A model generated the notes under the pieces. It was not told where the DNA came from. It saw only the letters and a program-made list of their open reading frames with translations, and did no database searches. From an uncultured archaeon (GTDB lineage: Archaea; Thermoplasmatota; Thermoplasmata; Thermoplasmatales; Thermoplasmataceae), in assembly GCA_000965745.1 (NCBI GenBank), contig CP009479.1, forward strand, positions 1-64,000: a DNA stretch of 64,000 bases, read 5' to 3'. Every line of letters starts with the position of its first letter. The first letter of the stretch is position 1. Positions 26,187 through 40,393 of this stretch are shown in pieces. Made by a program: the position numbers and the translations under genes.

Positions 26187-27905
26187 ATGGATGTCCGTTC
26201 ATCTGATAGAAAGCTAAGACGTGCCCTAAATACCTGGGACCTGCTTTTCCTTAGTCTTGGAGGCATAATAGGTTCAGGCTGGCTTTTCGCTGCGTACGGA
26301 GCCGCATTCGTTGCGGGGCCTGCAGCCATCTATTCGTGGATCATAGGCGGGGTTATCATACTGTTCATAGCCCTTGTGTATGCTGAACTTGGTTCCATGA
26401 TCCCCAGGTCGGGTGCTATAGTGAGATATGGAAACTATACGCATGGAGGGTTTGCCGGATTCATGCTCGGTTGGGCATACTTCCTCTCTGCTGTATCGGT
26501 GCCTGCTATTGAGGCTGAGGCCGTGATAACGGTCGCAAGCACTTGGACGAAGCCGTACGGGTTGATTCTTGTTGAGACGTCTGGAGTTCTTTCACTGATA
26601 GGAATACTGCTTGCGGGCCTGCTCATGCTTGGATTCTTCTTCCTGAACTACTTTGGAATAAGAATCATGGGCAAGACAAACACTGGAATGACATGGTGGA
26701 AACTGGTCATACCTGTGGGAACTGTCATACTACTGCTCTTTGTCGGATTCCATGCCAGCAACTTCAACATAACGTACAAGGGAGACAACGGCTTCAACCC
26801 TTTCGGGTTCGGGGCTGTATTCCAGGCCGTTGCGATTTCAGGAATCGTATTTTCGTTCCTCGGGTTCAGGCAGGCTGTTGATTATGCCGGGGAGGCAGCA
26901 ACGCCGAAGAAGTCTGTCCCGATCGCAACAATATTCTCAGTCATAATCGGCGTTGTCCTTTACGTCGGGCTTCAGGTCGGTTTCCTTGGGCAGATAGACT
27001 GGTCCAGCCTGGGAGTAGCGCCAGGCAACTGGGCCGCATTCAGCTCAAGCTATTACGGTTCGGGAACTTTTCCTGCTGCAATCCAGAAGCTGCATGATGC
27101 GCCATTCCCGATACTGGCCAGTGCCGCCGGGCTTGTGCCCCTGACTTACCTGCTCTATGCTGATGCCTTTGTTTCACCTTCTGGAACGCTCAATGTGTAC
27201 CTGGGAACTTCAGTCAGGACCCTTTATGGAATAGGTACAATCGGGGGAGTTCCGAAATCCCTGATCAAGATCATGGAGAAGACCAGGATACCATTCATAC
27301 CTCTTCTTGCGTCCCTGATCATCGGATATGTCTTCTTCCTTCCATTCCCAAGCTGGTACAAGCTGGTTGGTTTCATTACTTCGGCAACCGTGTTCACTTA
27401 CATTGTGGGAGGGCCGTCGCTGAGAGTTCTAAGGAAACATGCTCCTGAACTGCACAGGCCCTTCAAGCTGCCCGGGTCCTCGATAATAGCCCCGATAGCA
27501 TTTATCGGTGCGTCCCTGGTTGTTTACTGGTCCGGCTGGCCACTTGACGGCTACCTTGCCATTGGAATCTTCATCGGGCTCCTTGTTTATGCAGTGTTTG
27601 TTGCGTACATGGATGTCCCGAAGATATTCAACAGGCAGAACTACAGGAGCGGAGTATGGGTTCCAGTGTATGTCGTTGTGATCGTGATAATGTCGTACAT
27701 CGGAGAATACGGGCAGAACTACGTCCCGTTCCCATGGGATGTGATAATGGTAGCAGTAGTGGCCCTGATATTCTACTTCTGGGCAACAGCAAGCGGGTAC
27801 AGGACCGGTGACATCGATACGATGGTAAAGGAGGGGACTCAGTACCTTGACGCAGAGGATGCCGTTGTGAAAAAACCCGTGGGTGCAGGTGGAGGGGAAA
27901 AATAA
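26187..27905 (+). CDS. APC-family amino-acid permease
   Basis: The protein (572 residues from ATG 26187) has about twelve to fourteen membrane helices. It begins with the APC motif LSLGGIIGSGWLFAAYGA in helix 1, followed by the YAELGSMIPRSGAIVRYG consensus after helix 2 and SFLGFRQAVDYAGEAATPKK in the middle. Such carriers take up amino acids or polyamines with protons or sodium; the substrate is unknown. The start is chosen because the TATA box lies 25 bases upstream; an in-frame ATG at 26142 precedes it and is unlikely. It converges on the RNA polymerase operon. Confidence 0.88.
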   Translation: MDVRSSDRKLRRALNTWDLLFLSLGGIIGSGWLFAAYGAAFVAGPAAIYSWIIGGVIILFIALVYAELGSMIPRSGAIVRYGNYTHGGFAGFMLGWAYFLSAVSVPAIEAEAVITVASTWTKPYGLILVETSGVLSLIGILLAGLLMLGFFFLNYFGIRIMGKTNTGMTWWKLVIPVGTVILLLFVGFHASNFNITYKGDNGFNPFGFGAVFQAVAISGIVFSFLGFRQAVDYAGEAATPKKSVPIATIFSVIIGVVLYVGLQVGFLGQIDWSSLGVAPGNWAAFSSSYYGSGTFPAAIQKLHDAPFPILASAAGLVPLTYLLYADAFVSPSGTLNVYLGTSVRTLYGIGTIGGVPKSLIKIMEKTRIPFIPLLASLIIGYVFFLPFPSWYKLVGFITSATVFTYIVGGPSLRVLRKHAPELHRPFKLPGSSIIAPIAFIGASLVVYWSGWPLDGYLAIGIFIGLLVYAVFVAYMDVPKIFNRQNYRSGVWVPVYVVVIVIMSYIGEYGQNYVPFPWDVIMVAVVALIFYFWATASGYRTGDIDTMVKEGTQYLDAEDAVVKKPVGAGGGEK

Positions 27906-27911
27906 CCCCCC

Positions 27912-27936
27912 ACATTTTTTGACCGCAATTTTTTAT
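27912..27936 (+). terminator. T-rich terminator between permease and nusA-like gene
   Basis: After the permease stop the sequence runs CATTTTTTGACCGCAATTTTTTATTG. Two T-runs of six on the plus strand fit archaeal oligo-T termination. The nusA-like gene arrives from the other side and ends at 27933. Confidence 0.45.
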
Positions 27937-28361
27937 TGTTTTATGTTCAGGCTCTTTATATTGTAGAAACGGGAAACGGCTTCCCTCATCAGTTTTATGT
28001 TTCTTCCTTCTTTCCCTATTGCCTTGCCTATTTCGCTCTGTTCCACCCCGACGAGTATGTCAATCTGGCCCTGTTTCCAGTTCAGGTATATTTCCCTGAC
28101 ACCAAACCTGTAGAACAGGTTCTTGACCAAAGTGAGGAGATCGCGTGATGTTTCAGCCACCAGGATGTGCTTGTTGATCCTGTCCTTGAGTTCCGTTATT
28201 ATGTTGGCGTTTCTCTTGAAAAGTTCTGCGAGTTTCCTCTCCCCTACCAGGAAGAGTACCATGTCCTCGTTTTCAAGGCACTCCTTCAGCTCGACCCTGC
28301 CGAGTTTCTCGAAGAGGGCGATGTAGCCCATCATCCTGTTGTCAACCGTCATCTCTTTCAT
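27933..28361 (-). CDS. nusA: NusA-like KH-domain transcription factor
   Basis: The protein (142 residues from ATG 28361) contains two KH-like domains as in archaeal NusA: one around LVAETSRDLLTLVKN, and one around GVEQSEIGKAIGKEGRNIKLMRE with the GxxG loop GKEG. Archaeal NusA lacks the N-terminal polymerase-binding domain of bacteria. It follows rpoA2 by 63 bases, the standard archaeal order; rps12 and rps7, often next, are not here. An upstream ATG (28379) is less likely. Confidence 0.88.
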   Translation of the reverse strand: MKEMTVDNRMMGYIALFEKLGRVELKECLENEDMVLFLVGERKLAELFKRNANIITELKDRINKHILVAETSRDLLTLVKNLFYRFGVREIYLNWKQGQIDILVGVEQSEIGKAIGKEGRNIKLMREAVSRFYNIKSLNIKQ

Positions 28362-28424
28362 AAAATTACCATTCCACAAAACAAGAATAAAAAGTGTATT
28401 TCACCGCTTTATGCTCAATCCTGT

Positions 28425-32613
<4,189 letters not shown>

Positions 32614-32617
<4 letters not shown>

Positions 32618-35600
32618 TTGAGATCACCCAATACCAATCTCATCATTACACCCATTGAACTCAACTCATCCCTCATTAGCTTGAACGCATAGCTTGTCTC
32701 CACAGGATGTATATTTCCCGTGTTTCCACAGACAGGGCAGCGCATTGTCCCCCTTTTTCTGTCAAGGATTGCGATATGTCCGCAGGACGGGTTGCCACAG
32801 ACGTAGAGAATTGTCCCGTCGCTCTGGTCCAGGAGCCTGTCCTTGATTACCATAGCGGCTCCGTGGGCGATAAGAGTATCACGCTCCATTTCCCCGAACC
32901 TGAGGCCTCCCTGCCTTGACCTTCCCTCTGTGGGCTGTCTTGTAAGGATCTGCACAGGCCCCCTGGATCTTGCGTGGAACTTTCCTGCGACCATGTGGTG
33001 CAGCTTCTGGTAGTATATTACCCCGGTGAAGATGTCCACATCGTATTTCCTGCCTGTTATCCCGTCATACATAACTTCTGATGAGCTGTATCTGAACCCG
33101 TTCTCCGTGAGCCCTTCCCTCAGACTCTTCTCAGGCTCTCCGCTGAATATTGTCCCATCCATGATCTCTCCCTTCCTGGTTGAGATCTTACCGGCAATCA
33201 TTTCCAGTATGTGGCCCACAGTCATTCTTGACGGAATTGCGTGGGGGTTGATTACCAGGTCAGGGATTGTGCCTTCCTCTGTGAAGGGCATGTCTTCCTG
33301 CGGGACGACCGAGCCAATGACTCCCTTCTGCCCGTGCCTGGAGGCAAATTTATCACCGAGTTCGGGAATTCTTTCGCTCCTTACCTTGATCTTGATGACT
33401 CTGCTGTTGCTTTCGGACACTGTGAGGATGACATTGTCAACGAAACCGTACTCGTTGGGCCTCATCGTGATTGACGATTCCCTCCTCCTCTGCGGACCGA
33501 GCTTGTCTCCCCCTTCCTCGAGGAAACGCGGGGGTGATGTCTTTCCTATCAGCACATCCGACCCTGCGACCTTGGATTCGGGGTAGATGATTCCGTTCTC
33601 GTCAAGGTTCTTGTAGAAATCCTCAGCCCTTGCACCCAGAACATCATGTGTAGGAATCTCGAAGCGGTCTTCCTGGCCGCCGGGATATCTCCTCTCCTCG
33701 GCAGTATATGTCCTGAAGAAGGTGCTTCTTCCAAGCCCCCTCTCAACAGCTGCCTTGTTGAAAATCAATGCATCCTGTATGTTGTAGCCCTGGTATGACA
33801 TGATTGCCACGACAAAATTCTGCCCTGCAGGCTTCTTCTCATAACTGATAAAGTCCATTACCCTGGTTTTGACAAGAGGCATCTGCGGATAGTGCAGCAC
33901 GTGTCCCCTGGTGTCCGTCCTTATTCTGAAGTTTGTGGCCGCCAGCCCGATTGACTGTTTTGTCATGGCCGCTGCCATCGTGATTCTTGGTGAAGAGTTG
34001 TGCTCAGGATAAGGCGTAATGGATGCAACCACTCCCAGGATCAGTGAAGGGTCGATCTCGAGGTGTGTGTGGTCTTCCTCAAGAAGGCTCTTTCCCGGGA
34101 ATTTTTCACCGCACGATTCACACTGCAGCTCAATGTCCTGGCTCTCACCGGGATTGGTCCAGTAAATTTTGCTCCTGTAAAGGAACCTGGAGCATGATGG
34201 GCACCTCTCCGGGAAATCATATGCATAGATGGAGACGTAAAGGTTTTCCTCCTCCTCTGCATCGATCCATTCTATAGCCCCCTTCTTCACTAGGTCTTTA
34301 ATTGTGTATTCCCCTGTTTCAAGCTTCTTGAGCATGTCCTGCGTTATCAGCGTAGTCTTGCCCTTTACAGTGAGAAGCGGCCTTCTTATCCTTCCCTTGT
34401 CACAGTTAACGATGACTTCCCTGGTCTCAGGCTCAAATCTCACGTTGACCTCGTCGGATATCTTGCCTTTTCTCCTCTCTTCCCGTATCAGTTTTGAAAA
34501 TGCTTCGGGATCGTCATGGTAACCCACAAAGTCCCCGTTAAGGTAGACACGTCCCGAGCTCACGCTTTCCCCTGCGATCTCCTTCAGTTCCATTCCCTTC
34601 AGGAACTCGAGCACTATCTTCTCATCTATCCCTTCTGTAACATTGATGATAAGGGCTGCATTTTTCACCAGCCCACAGTTCTGGCCCTCAGGGGTCTCGT
34701 TGGGGCAGATTCTCCCCCATTGCGTTGGATGAAGGTCCCTCGCCTCGAAGTGGGGCTGCGACCTTGTAAGCGGCGATATAATCCTTCGAAGATGGCTCAG
34801 GGTGCTTACATTGGAAACCCTGTCCAGCAGCTGTGAAACTCCTGTCCTTCCGCCAATCCAGTTACCTGTTGCCATGGCGTGGAGAAGTTTCTGCGTAAGA
34901 AGGTCCTGCCTAACTGCAGGCCTCAGCCTTATTCCCTTCTTCCTGTTGTAGGTCCTTTCAAGCTGGTATTTGAGGTCCTTCATTACGGACTGGAATGCGT
35001 TCCTGAAAAGTTCGTCAAGAAGATCCCCTGCGAGCTTGATTCTCTTGTTTGCAAGATGATCCTTGTCATCCTCTTTTCTCTTCCCGAGGTTAAGCTCGAG
35101 AAGAGATCTGGCCATCCTTCCCAAGTAAAGTGCTTTTTTCAGCCTGTCAGCCCTGGTGTCCCCAAGATGCGGAAGCAATGACTTGTCAAGCATCTGTGAA
35201 ACTTTCTTTTCCCTGAATTCCTTTGCCTGGCCGGCTGCAAATCTCTTCTCTAGGTAAGATATTGCATCTTCACCGGTGTTCACGCCATTTGGCGGGAATA
35301 TTTTCGGGCTCTTTGACTCTTCAATATTTGCGTATATGATGGGGTCCATTGCGGGTTCGCTGTAGATTGACTTGTGGACGTCGACATCCTTCTCTATCCC
35401 AAGGGCCTTCATCAGAATTGCCAGAGGTATCGTCCCTGCAACACTTGGAATTGATACGTTGAGAATGCCGTCGCTTGCTTTCTCCATTGATGTGAGTGCC
35501 CTGAAACCTCCCTTCTGGGAGAACACCTTTGCGACTTCCACCTTGGATTCGTATTTCTCTTCCAGTTCAACAAGTATCTTGTTGGGGGCAAGGTCTTCAA

Positions 35601-36204
35601 GCGATACAATAACCCTCTCAGACCCGCCGATAATGAAGTATCCTCCCGGGTCGTTGGGGTCCTCCCCTACATACTGGAGCTTCTCCGTCCTGGAAGAGTT
35701 GATTGGGCCGTTGTTTTTCTCTATGTAATTGTCGAGGTTTGTGCCATGAAGGGTGCAAACCTTTGATCGTATCATGACAGGCAGATCGCCTATCTTTATG
35801 TTTTCAGGATCTTTCTCGACTCCATCGTCGACGATCCTGAGTTTGAGTGCGATGGGGGCCATATAGTTAAGGTCCCTCAGTCTGGCTTCATTTGGCGTTA
35901 TCTGGTTTGAGGCGCCAGACGCCTCCTTTATCTCCGGAGTCTCCACCCATATTGTGGGGTCCCCTACGAATCTCCCACTTTCCCTGGTCCTGCCGAAATA
36001 GATCTTGATGTCCCTTCCGCCTGTCTTTGCAGGGTCAAGGGTCATGACCCCCGGATGGTCCTCGTCGGTTACCTTGGTTTCGTCTACAATTTTCTGCATC
36101 CCATTGTCTGCATTGTATTTTGTGGCCACAAAATAGTTCATGGATTCAATCTGGTGGTTCACTACGCTTTCATTTTTGAAAAATAAATCTACTAACTCCT
36201 TCAT
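32614..36204 (-). CDS. rpoB: RNA polymerase subunit B (unsplit)
   Basis: At 1196 residues this is an undivided second-largest subunit, as in Thermoplasmata and Crenarchaeota but unlike methanogens and halophiles with B'/B''. Conserved parts include [26 protein letters not shown]-type switch region near the C-terminus (only key residues given: [18 protein letters not shown]), [12 protein letters not shown], and a C-terminal zinc site with CGNPSCG and CPVCG. A second CPSC...CESC cluster lies near residue 665-700. It overlaps rpoH and rpoA1 by four bases each. Confidence 0.96.
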
Positions 36205-36464
36205 TTGAAAATCTCACCACTTATTGCCCTGTAATAGATAGAAAATCCAGCAGTAGGACTCTTCCTCACGATTCGAATAATCCTCCCCTCTTCGAGGGGT
36301 CCGTGTATATCTTCCAATGCCTTTACGGCAGGGTCGTTTCTACTTATTTTCGGCAACAGGTCTTTTGCTATGTTTAACTCCTTTAAAACCTTATCTTCAT
36401 CTTCCTTTTTGACTAAATGATGCTCAGGCACGAGCTCATGTCGCAACACGTTAAGCTTTCCCAT
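36201..36464 (-). CDS. rpoH: RNA polymerase subunit H
   Basis: The 87-residue protein from ATG 36464 matches Rpo5/H (C-terminal domain of eukaryotic Rpb5): [17 protein letters not shown] at the start and [36 protein letters not shown] at the end (quoted in part: [20 protein letters not shown]). The start is decided by a strong ribosome binding site, GGAGGG, 8 bases upstream. A longer in-frame reading to 36512 would run into the tRNA-Lys gene and is rejected. It overlaps rpoB. Confidence 0.93.
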   Translation of the reverse strand: MGKLNVLRHELVPEHHLVKKEDEDKVLKELNIAKDLLPKISRNDPAVKALEDIHGPLEEGRIIRIVRKSPTAGFSIYYRAISGEIFK

Positions 36465-36481
36465 TGTTTGTCCCTCCTTTA

Positions 36482-36555
36482 CGGGCCCGGAGGGGTTTGA
36501 ACCCCCGACCACCTGGTTAAAAGCCAGATGCTCTACCTAGCTGAGCTACGGGCCC
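36482..36555 (-). tRNA. tRNA-Lys (TTT)
   Basis: The minus strand reads GGGCCCGTAGCTCAGC at the 5' end, with anticodon loop CTTTTAA (anticodon TTT) closed by CTGG/CCAG, T-arm GGGGGTTCAAACCCC and acceptor CGGGCCC plus discriminator G. CCA is not encoded. The mature 3' end is only 17 bases before the rpoH ATG, and that gap contains the rpoH ribosome binding site, so the tRNA is probably the first part of the RNA polymerase operon transcript. Confidence 0.96.
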
Positions 36556-36586
36556 CATATAACCGGGAATCTTGATTGGCTTTCAG

Positions 36587-36598
36587 AATATAAATATT
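36587..36598. promoter_or_regulatory. Shared TATA-like element, tRNA-Lys/rpoH and KDG aldolase
   Basis: AATATAAATATT reads as a TATA-like box on both strands. On the minus strand it is about 37 bases from the tRNA-Lys 5' end; on the plus strand it could start the KDG aldolase message with a leader of some 65 bases. No other promoter-like run is visible between the two genes. Confidence 0.45.
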
Positions 36599-36683
36599 GT
36601 CTAATGGTTTTTGCCGGGAAAGCTCACTCTGCAAAAGGTTAATCGATGCAATCTATTTTACCATCGCTCTCCTATTCACTTTC

Positions 36684-37529
36684 ATGACCTCTAGCATCAT
36701 AATACCTATGATCACGCCACACAAAAAGGGGAGGCTCGACCTTGAAGCTCTTGAAGGGCTGCTTGAATATGCGAGCCTGAACAGCTTTGATGGTGCCTTT
36801 GCTGCAAGTTCAACCGGAGGCTGTGCATCACTTTCATACAAGAGGCATCTCGAGGTGCTTGGGGAAGTTGTCAAGATGTCCCCGGGGATCAAACTGTTTG
36901 CGAACATTTCAAGGAATGATCTTGAAGAGACCCTTGACATGATGAAAGATGCTGAAGACATAGGGTATGAGAACCTGGTCATTATCAACCCCTACTACCA
37001 CAGGTATTCGCAGGAGAGCATGAGGAAGTACTTCTCTGATATTGCCTCAGGGACCCATGAGAGCTTGTATTTGTACAACAACCCGTCCCTGACAGGGCTC
37101 ACCGTATCTCCCGAGACAGTAGCTTCTTTGAGTTCGGAGCATTCATCAATAAGGGGGATTAAAGATAGCGGCGGAGACCTTGACAGATTCTCAGATTTCC
37201 TCCAGATTCCCGGATTGGAGGTTTACCAGGGAAAGGACCACCTGCTTGAGGAATCTGTAAGGATGGGTGCCTATGGCGGGGTCTGCAGCACTTCAAATTT
37301 TTCGCTTAACACACTTCATGTGGCCCATGATTCCGGTGACGTATCACCTTATACGGAGAAGATAAGGAAAGTTACGGAAATTATGAAGAAACACGAAGTC
37401 CCCGCATTCCACAACTACCTGTTCAGGAAGTTTGTACTTGGCGAAAAGAGCCCGTCAGACTACATGAACAGCCCCTTCTCAGACCTTCCAAACCCGCCGG
37501 GTGACCAGGAGCTTCTTGATTTGCTGTAA
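36684..37529 (+). CDS. kdgA: DapA-family aldolase, probable 2-keto-3-deoxygluconate aldolase
   Basis: The 281-residue TIM-barrel protein has the DHDPS/KDG aldolase pattern: SSIIIPMITPH near the start, AASSTGGCASLS, the conserved tyrosine in YLYNNPS, and the Schiff-base lysine in IRGIKDSGG. Archaea related to Thermoplasma use such aldolases in the non-phosphorylated Entner-Doudoroff route, splitting KDG into pyruvate and glyceraldehyde. A dihydrodipicolinate synthase cannot be excluded. The ATG at 36684 was chosen because the aldolase fold begins there; in-frame sequence before it (from TTG 36597) is non-homologous. Confidence 0.75.
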   Translation: MTSSIIIPMITPHKKGRLDLEALEGLLEYASLNSFDGAFAASSTGGCASLSYKRHLEVLGEVVKMSPGIKLFANISRNDLEETLDMMKDAEDIGYENLVIINPYYHRYSQESMRKYFSDIASGTHESLYLYNNPSLTGLTVSPETVASLSSEHSSIRGIKDSGGDLDRFSDFLQIPGLEVYQGKDHLLEESVRMGAYGGVCSTSNFSLNTLHVAHDSGDVSPYTEKIRKVTEIMKKHEVPAFHNYLFRKFVLGEKSPSDYMNSPFSDLPNPPGDQELLDLL

Positions 37530-37567
37530 ATTCGATACAAATTTAAATTTCAATGCTATCTCGGAGT

Positions 37568-38593
37568 ATGAAAGTTAATATAGATGGCGAGGCAAAGACT
37601 CTGTTTGCCGTCTGGTACCATGACAATACCGTGAAGCTGATAGACCAGAGAAAAATCCCCGGCAAGGTTGAAATTTTTACAGCCACCAAGACCGAAGACA
37701 TCGTGTACGCGATAAAGGACATGGTCGTAAGGGGTGCCCCTGCCATTGGGGTCACTGCCGCATTCGGCCTCGCCATGGCTAAACTCAATAACGAGGACAT
37801 GAAAAAGGCGGTGGATGATATATCCAGGACAAGGCCCACTGCCTTTGACCTTTTCAAGGCAATAAGATTCATGGAAGACAATAACTTTGACCTTGGCGCT
37901 GCAAGGAGATATGCCAATGAGATATCCGGGAGGTGCAAGAAGATTGGTGAGCACGGGAACGAACTCATATCGGACGGGGCGAGGCTCCTGACTCACTGCA
38001 ATGCAGGCGCTCTCGCTGTCCTTGACTGGGGGACTGCCCTTGCACCCATGAGATATGCCAGGAGAGAGGGAAAGGATATTTTCGTCTACGTTGATGAGAC
38101 GAGGCCAAGGCTCCAGGGAGCAAGGCTCACCGCCTGGGAACTGGCGCAGGAAGGCATAGACCATGCGATAATTGCAGACAATGCAGCGGGATACTTCATG
38201 AAGAAGAAGGATGTCAACATGGTCATTGTTGGTGCAGACAGGATCGCCCCGAACGGAGATTTTGCAAACAAGATAGGCACATACGAGAAGGCGGTGCTCG
38301 CCAGGGAGAATGGTATACCTTTCTACGTTGCTGCACCCGGAAGCACCTTCGACTTCTCAATCAAAAGCGGCGATGACATACCTATAGAAGAGAGAAGCCA
38401 GGATGAGGTGATGATCATAAACGGAAGCAGGATCGGCCCGGAAGAGAGCAGCGCTCGAAACCCTGCTTTCGATGTCACGCCTGCCAAATACGTTACCGGT
38501 TTCATAACGGAGTACGGAATATTCGGCCCGGGAGATCTTGCGTCGCTCAGGGCGGTCATGGACAAGGACCTGTTCATGAAAGTGCCGGCTTGA
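37568..38593 (+). CDS. mtnA: S-methyl-5-thioribose-1-phosphate isomerase
   Basis: The protein (341 residues from ATG 37568) belongs to the aIF2B/MtnA isomerases. VVRGAPAIGVTAAFGLA, the catalytic cysteine in THCNAGALA, the DETRPRLQGARLTAWEL segment, and the catalytic aspartate in VGADRIAPNGDFANKIGTYE identify MtnA rather than ribose-1,5-bisphosphate isomerase. It acts in methionine salvage. The TATA-like TTTAAATT (37542-37549) 22 bases upstream decides this start over the ATG at 37553. Confidence 0.9.
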   Translation: MKVNIDGEAKTLFAVWYHDNTVKLIDQRKIPGKVEIFTATKTEDIVYAIKDMVVRGAPAIGVTAAFGLAMAKLNNEDMKKAVDDISRTRPTAFDLFKAIRFMEDNNFDLGAARRYANEISGRCKKIGEHGNELISDGARLLTHCNAGALAVLDWGTALAPMRYARREGKDIFVYVDETRPRLQGARLTAWELAQEGIDHAIIADNAAGYFMKKKDVNMVIVGADRIAPNGDFANKIGTYEKAVLARENGIPFYVAAPGSTFDFSIKSGDDIPIEERSQDEVMIINGSRIGPEESSARNPAFDVTPAKYVTGFITEYGIFGPGDLASLRAVMDKDLFMKVPA

Positions 38594-38642
38594 TCCTTCA
38601 AACGGCAATAGATCTGCAGAATAATTCAAAAGAGGTGCAATA

Positions 38643-39779
38643 TTGACAGAAAAGCCAGGTATCACTCCGTGGGAGGTCAGCAACGAGCTTAAGGAGACCG
38701 ACTACGACAGGATAGCCAATGAATTCGGGGCAAAGCTGATTGACGGCCAAATGATCTCAAGGATCAAGAAGATAGCGGGAGAAGTGCACCCGTTCCTTAC
38801 CCATCGCATTTTCTTTTCACACCGGGACCTGGACATAGCACTGGACAGCTATGAGAAGGGCAACAAATTCTATCTTTATACGGGAAGAGGCCCGTCGGGG
38901 GAGATGCACCTCGGGCACCTGCTTCCTTTCGTTTTCACTAAGTGGCTTCAGGACAGGTTTGACGTGGATCTCATCGTGCAGATAACAGATGATGAGAAGT
39001 ACCTGTTCAGGGACGTGAATGAGAGGGACCTGGAGAAGTATACAAAGCAGAACATCCTTGACATCCTGAGTGTGGGGTTCAGGCCTGAAAAGACACACGT
39101 CCTCGTCGATACACATCACTCAGGCCTCCTGTATAATCAGGCGATAAAAGTTTCCAAGCACATAACCGCATCATCGGTTAAGGCCGTCTTTGGCTTCTCG
39201 GACAGCGACAACATAGGGAAATATTTCTTCACGAGCATGCAGTCTGTCCCGGCATTCATCATGTCAGTACTCAAGGGGAGGAATGTGAGGTGCATGATTC
39301 CGTATGCAATTGACCAGGACCCGCACTTCAAGCTTTCAAGGGATGTACTTCCAAAACTGGGATACTACAAACCTTCCTCAATAATCTCAAAGTTCATACC
39401 TTCTCTCAAGGGAGGCGGAAAAATGTCATCATCAGACCGCACAACAGGAATATATCTCGACGATGACCCGAAGACTGTGAGGCGCAAACTCATGAAATAC
39501 GCTTTCTCGGGTGGAAGGGATACTGCGGAGGAACAGAGAAAATACGGAGCTAATCCCGACATAGACTTCGCCTTCAACGTATACAGGATGCTTGAGCCCG
39601 ACATCGGCAAGACTTCCAGGGTCTATGAGGATTACAGGAGCGGGAAAATGCTAAGTGGAGAGATGAAGGGGCTTGCTGCGGACATGATAAATGAGTTTCT
39701 GGCCAGGATACAATCACAGAGGGAGATCGTAGAGAAGGACTATGACAGCTACATGTTCGATCCCTCAAAGCTTCAGTAA
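38643..39779 (+). CDS. trpS: Tryptophanyl-tRNA synthetase
   Basis: The 378-residue class I synthetase has the archaeal/eukaryotic TrpRS layout: a short N-terminal extension (TPWEVSNELKETDYDRIANEFG, quoted in part as TPWEV and DYDRI), the HIGH-equivalent GEMHLGH, AFIMSVLKGRNVRCMIPYAIDQDPHF (key part IPYAIDQDPHF) and the KMSSS loop. It charges tRNA-Trp. The start is a TTG at 38643, about 50 bases after mtnA, so it may be co-transcribed with that gene. Confidence 0.93.
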   Translation: MTEKPGITPWEVSNELKETDYDRIANEFGAKLIDGQMISRIKKIAGEVHPFLTHRIFFSHRDLDIALDSYEKGNKFYLYTGRGPSGEMHLGHLLPFVFTKWLQDRFDVDLIVQITDDEKYLFRDVNERDLEKYTKQNILDILSVGFRPEKTHVLVDTHHSGLLYNQAIKVSKHITASSVKAVFGFSDSDNIGKYFFTSMQSVPAFIMSVLKGRNVRCMIPYAIDQDPHFKLSRDVLPKLGYYKPSSIISKFIPSLKGGGKMSSSDRTTGIYLDDDPKTVRRKLMKYAFSGGRDTAEEQRKYGANPDIDFAFNVYRMLEPDIGKTSRVYEDYRSGKMLSGEMKGLAADMINEFLARIQSQREIVEKDYDSYMFDPSKLQ

Positions 39780-39814
39780 CTTGGTGCCTTTTTCGCCCCC
39801 AACAGATATATGCA

Positions 39815-39866
39815 GGGCTGGGTCCACACCTTAGGGTGTGTGATTGGATCCCGGCCCTCTCTTTCC
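39815..39866 (+). other. Extended inverted repeat after trpS
   Basis: GGGCTGGGTCC (39815-39825) can pair with GGATCCCGGCCC (39846-39857), and inside lies a second perfect hairpin CACACC-TTA-GGTGTG (39825-39840). It is followed by TCTCTTT. It may be a terminator of the mtnA-trpS transcript or a small structured RNA; archaea do not normally need such hairpins to terminate, so the role is open. Confidence 0.45.
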
Positions 39867-39922
39867 ACCTTCTTTTCAGAATCAGCTGATGTTCTCTTCA
39901 GGCCCCCTTGATTCGATGTAGG

Positions 39923-40393
39923 TCACTGCGACGGGGAATTGATGGCAGAATGCCTGATGATTCTGTCATTGACGCGAAAGGATACCGATCCAGTAACCCG
40001 GGGAAGTTCGTTTGTACCCTTCCCATGTTCCAATGCGTTCCTGTAAAGCATGTCCCGGAAGTATGCATCATGAAGGTCCGAGTACTTCAACTCCTCGGTT
40101 GAATCCTTACGTATCCAGGCTACATGGTCTTCATAGAACTGGAAAATGCCGCCGTAATATTGTGAATAGGCCCGTTCTGCGAGGATTACCCCGGGAACAA
40201 ATGCCAGTATTGAAAATATTAACATGCCGGCAGCCGCCTCAATTGGTGCAGAAATGTAACCCATAAGTGCGGGGTAAGACCCGTTGCAAGTGCCATGGGA
40301 ATTTTTTATAATTGCAAAGAAAGTCGCGGGGGCAACAGACGGGGCAAGTATTGCGGCAGGGAGTGCGAGGCTCCTTCCACGTTCACCGAGCAT
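39923..40393 (-). CDS. Membrane-anchored hypothetical protein
   Basis: The 156-residue product has two hydrophobic segments: one near residues 8-27, and one near 50-70 (AAGMLIFSILAFVPGVILAE). A soluble C-terminal part follows, GGIFQFYEDHVAWIRKDSTEELKYSDLHDAYF (key parts FQFYEDHVAWIRK and LKYSDLHDAY). That pattern of a strand-rich piece with the phrase 'LKYSDLH' resembles bacterial PH-like membrane proteins, which is an inference only. The coding signal is good; the exact start is uncertain, and a later ATG (MGYISAPI, 40264) would keep the second membrane segment. Confidence 0.55.
   Translation of the reverse strand: MLGERGRSLALPAAILAPSVAPATFFAIIKNSHGTCNGSYPALMGYISAPIEAAAGMLIFSILAFVPGVILAERAYSQYYGGIFQFYEDHVAWIRKDSTEELKYSDLHDAYFRDMLYRNALEHGKGTNELPRVTGSVSFRVNDRIIRHSAINSPSQ

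Noticed and set aside
33026-33586. 186-codon open frame opposite rpoB
   Set aside because: It lies antisense to conserved rpoB sequence and shows only low-complexity hydrophobic and serine runs.
36465-36512. Longer rpoH start with extra N-terminal residues
   Set aside because: The added codons overlap the tRNA-Lys gene, and the ribosome binding site fits the ATG at 36464.
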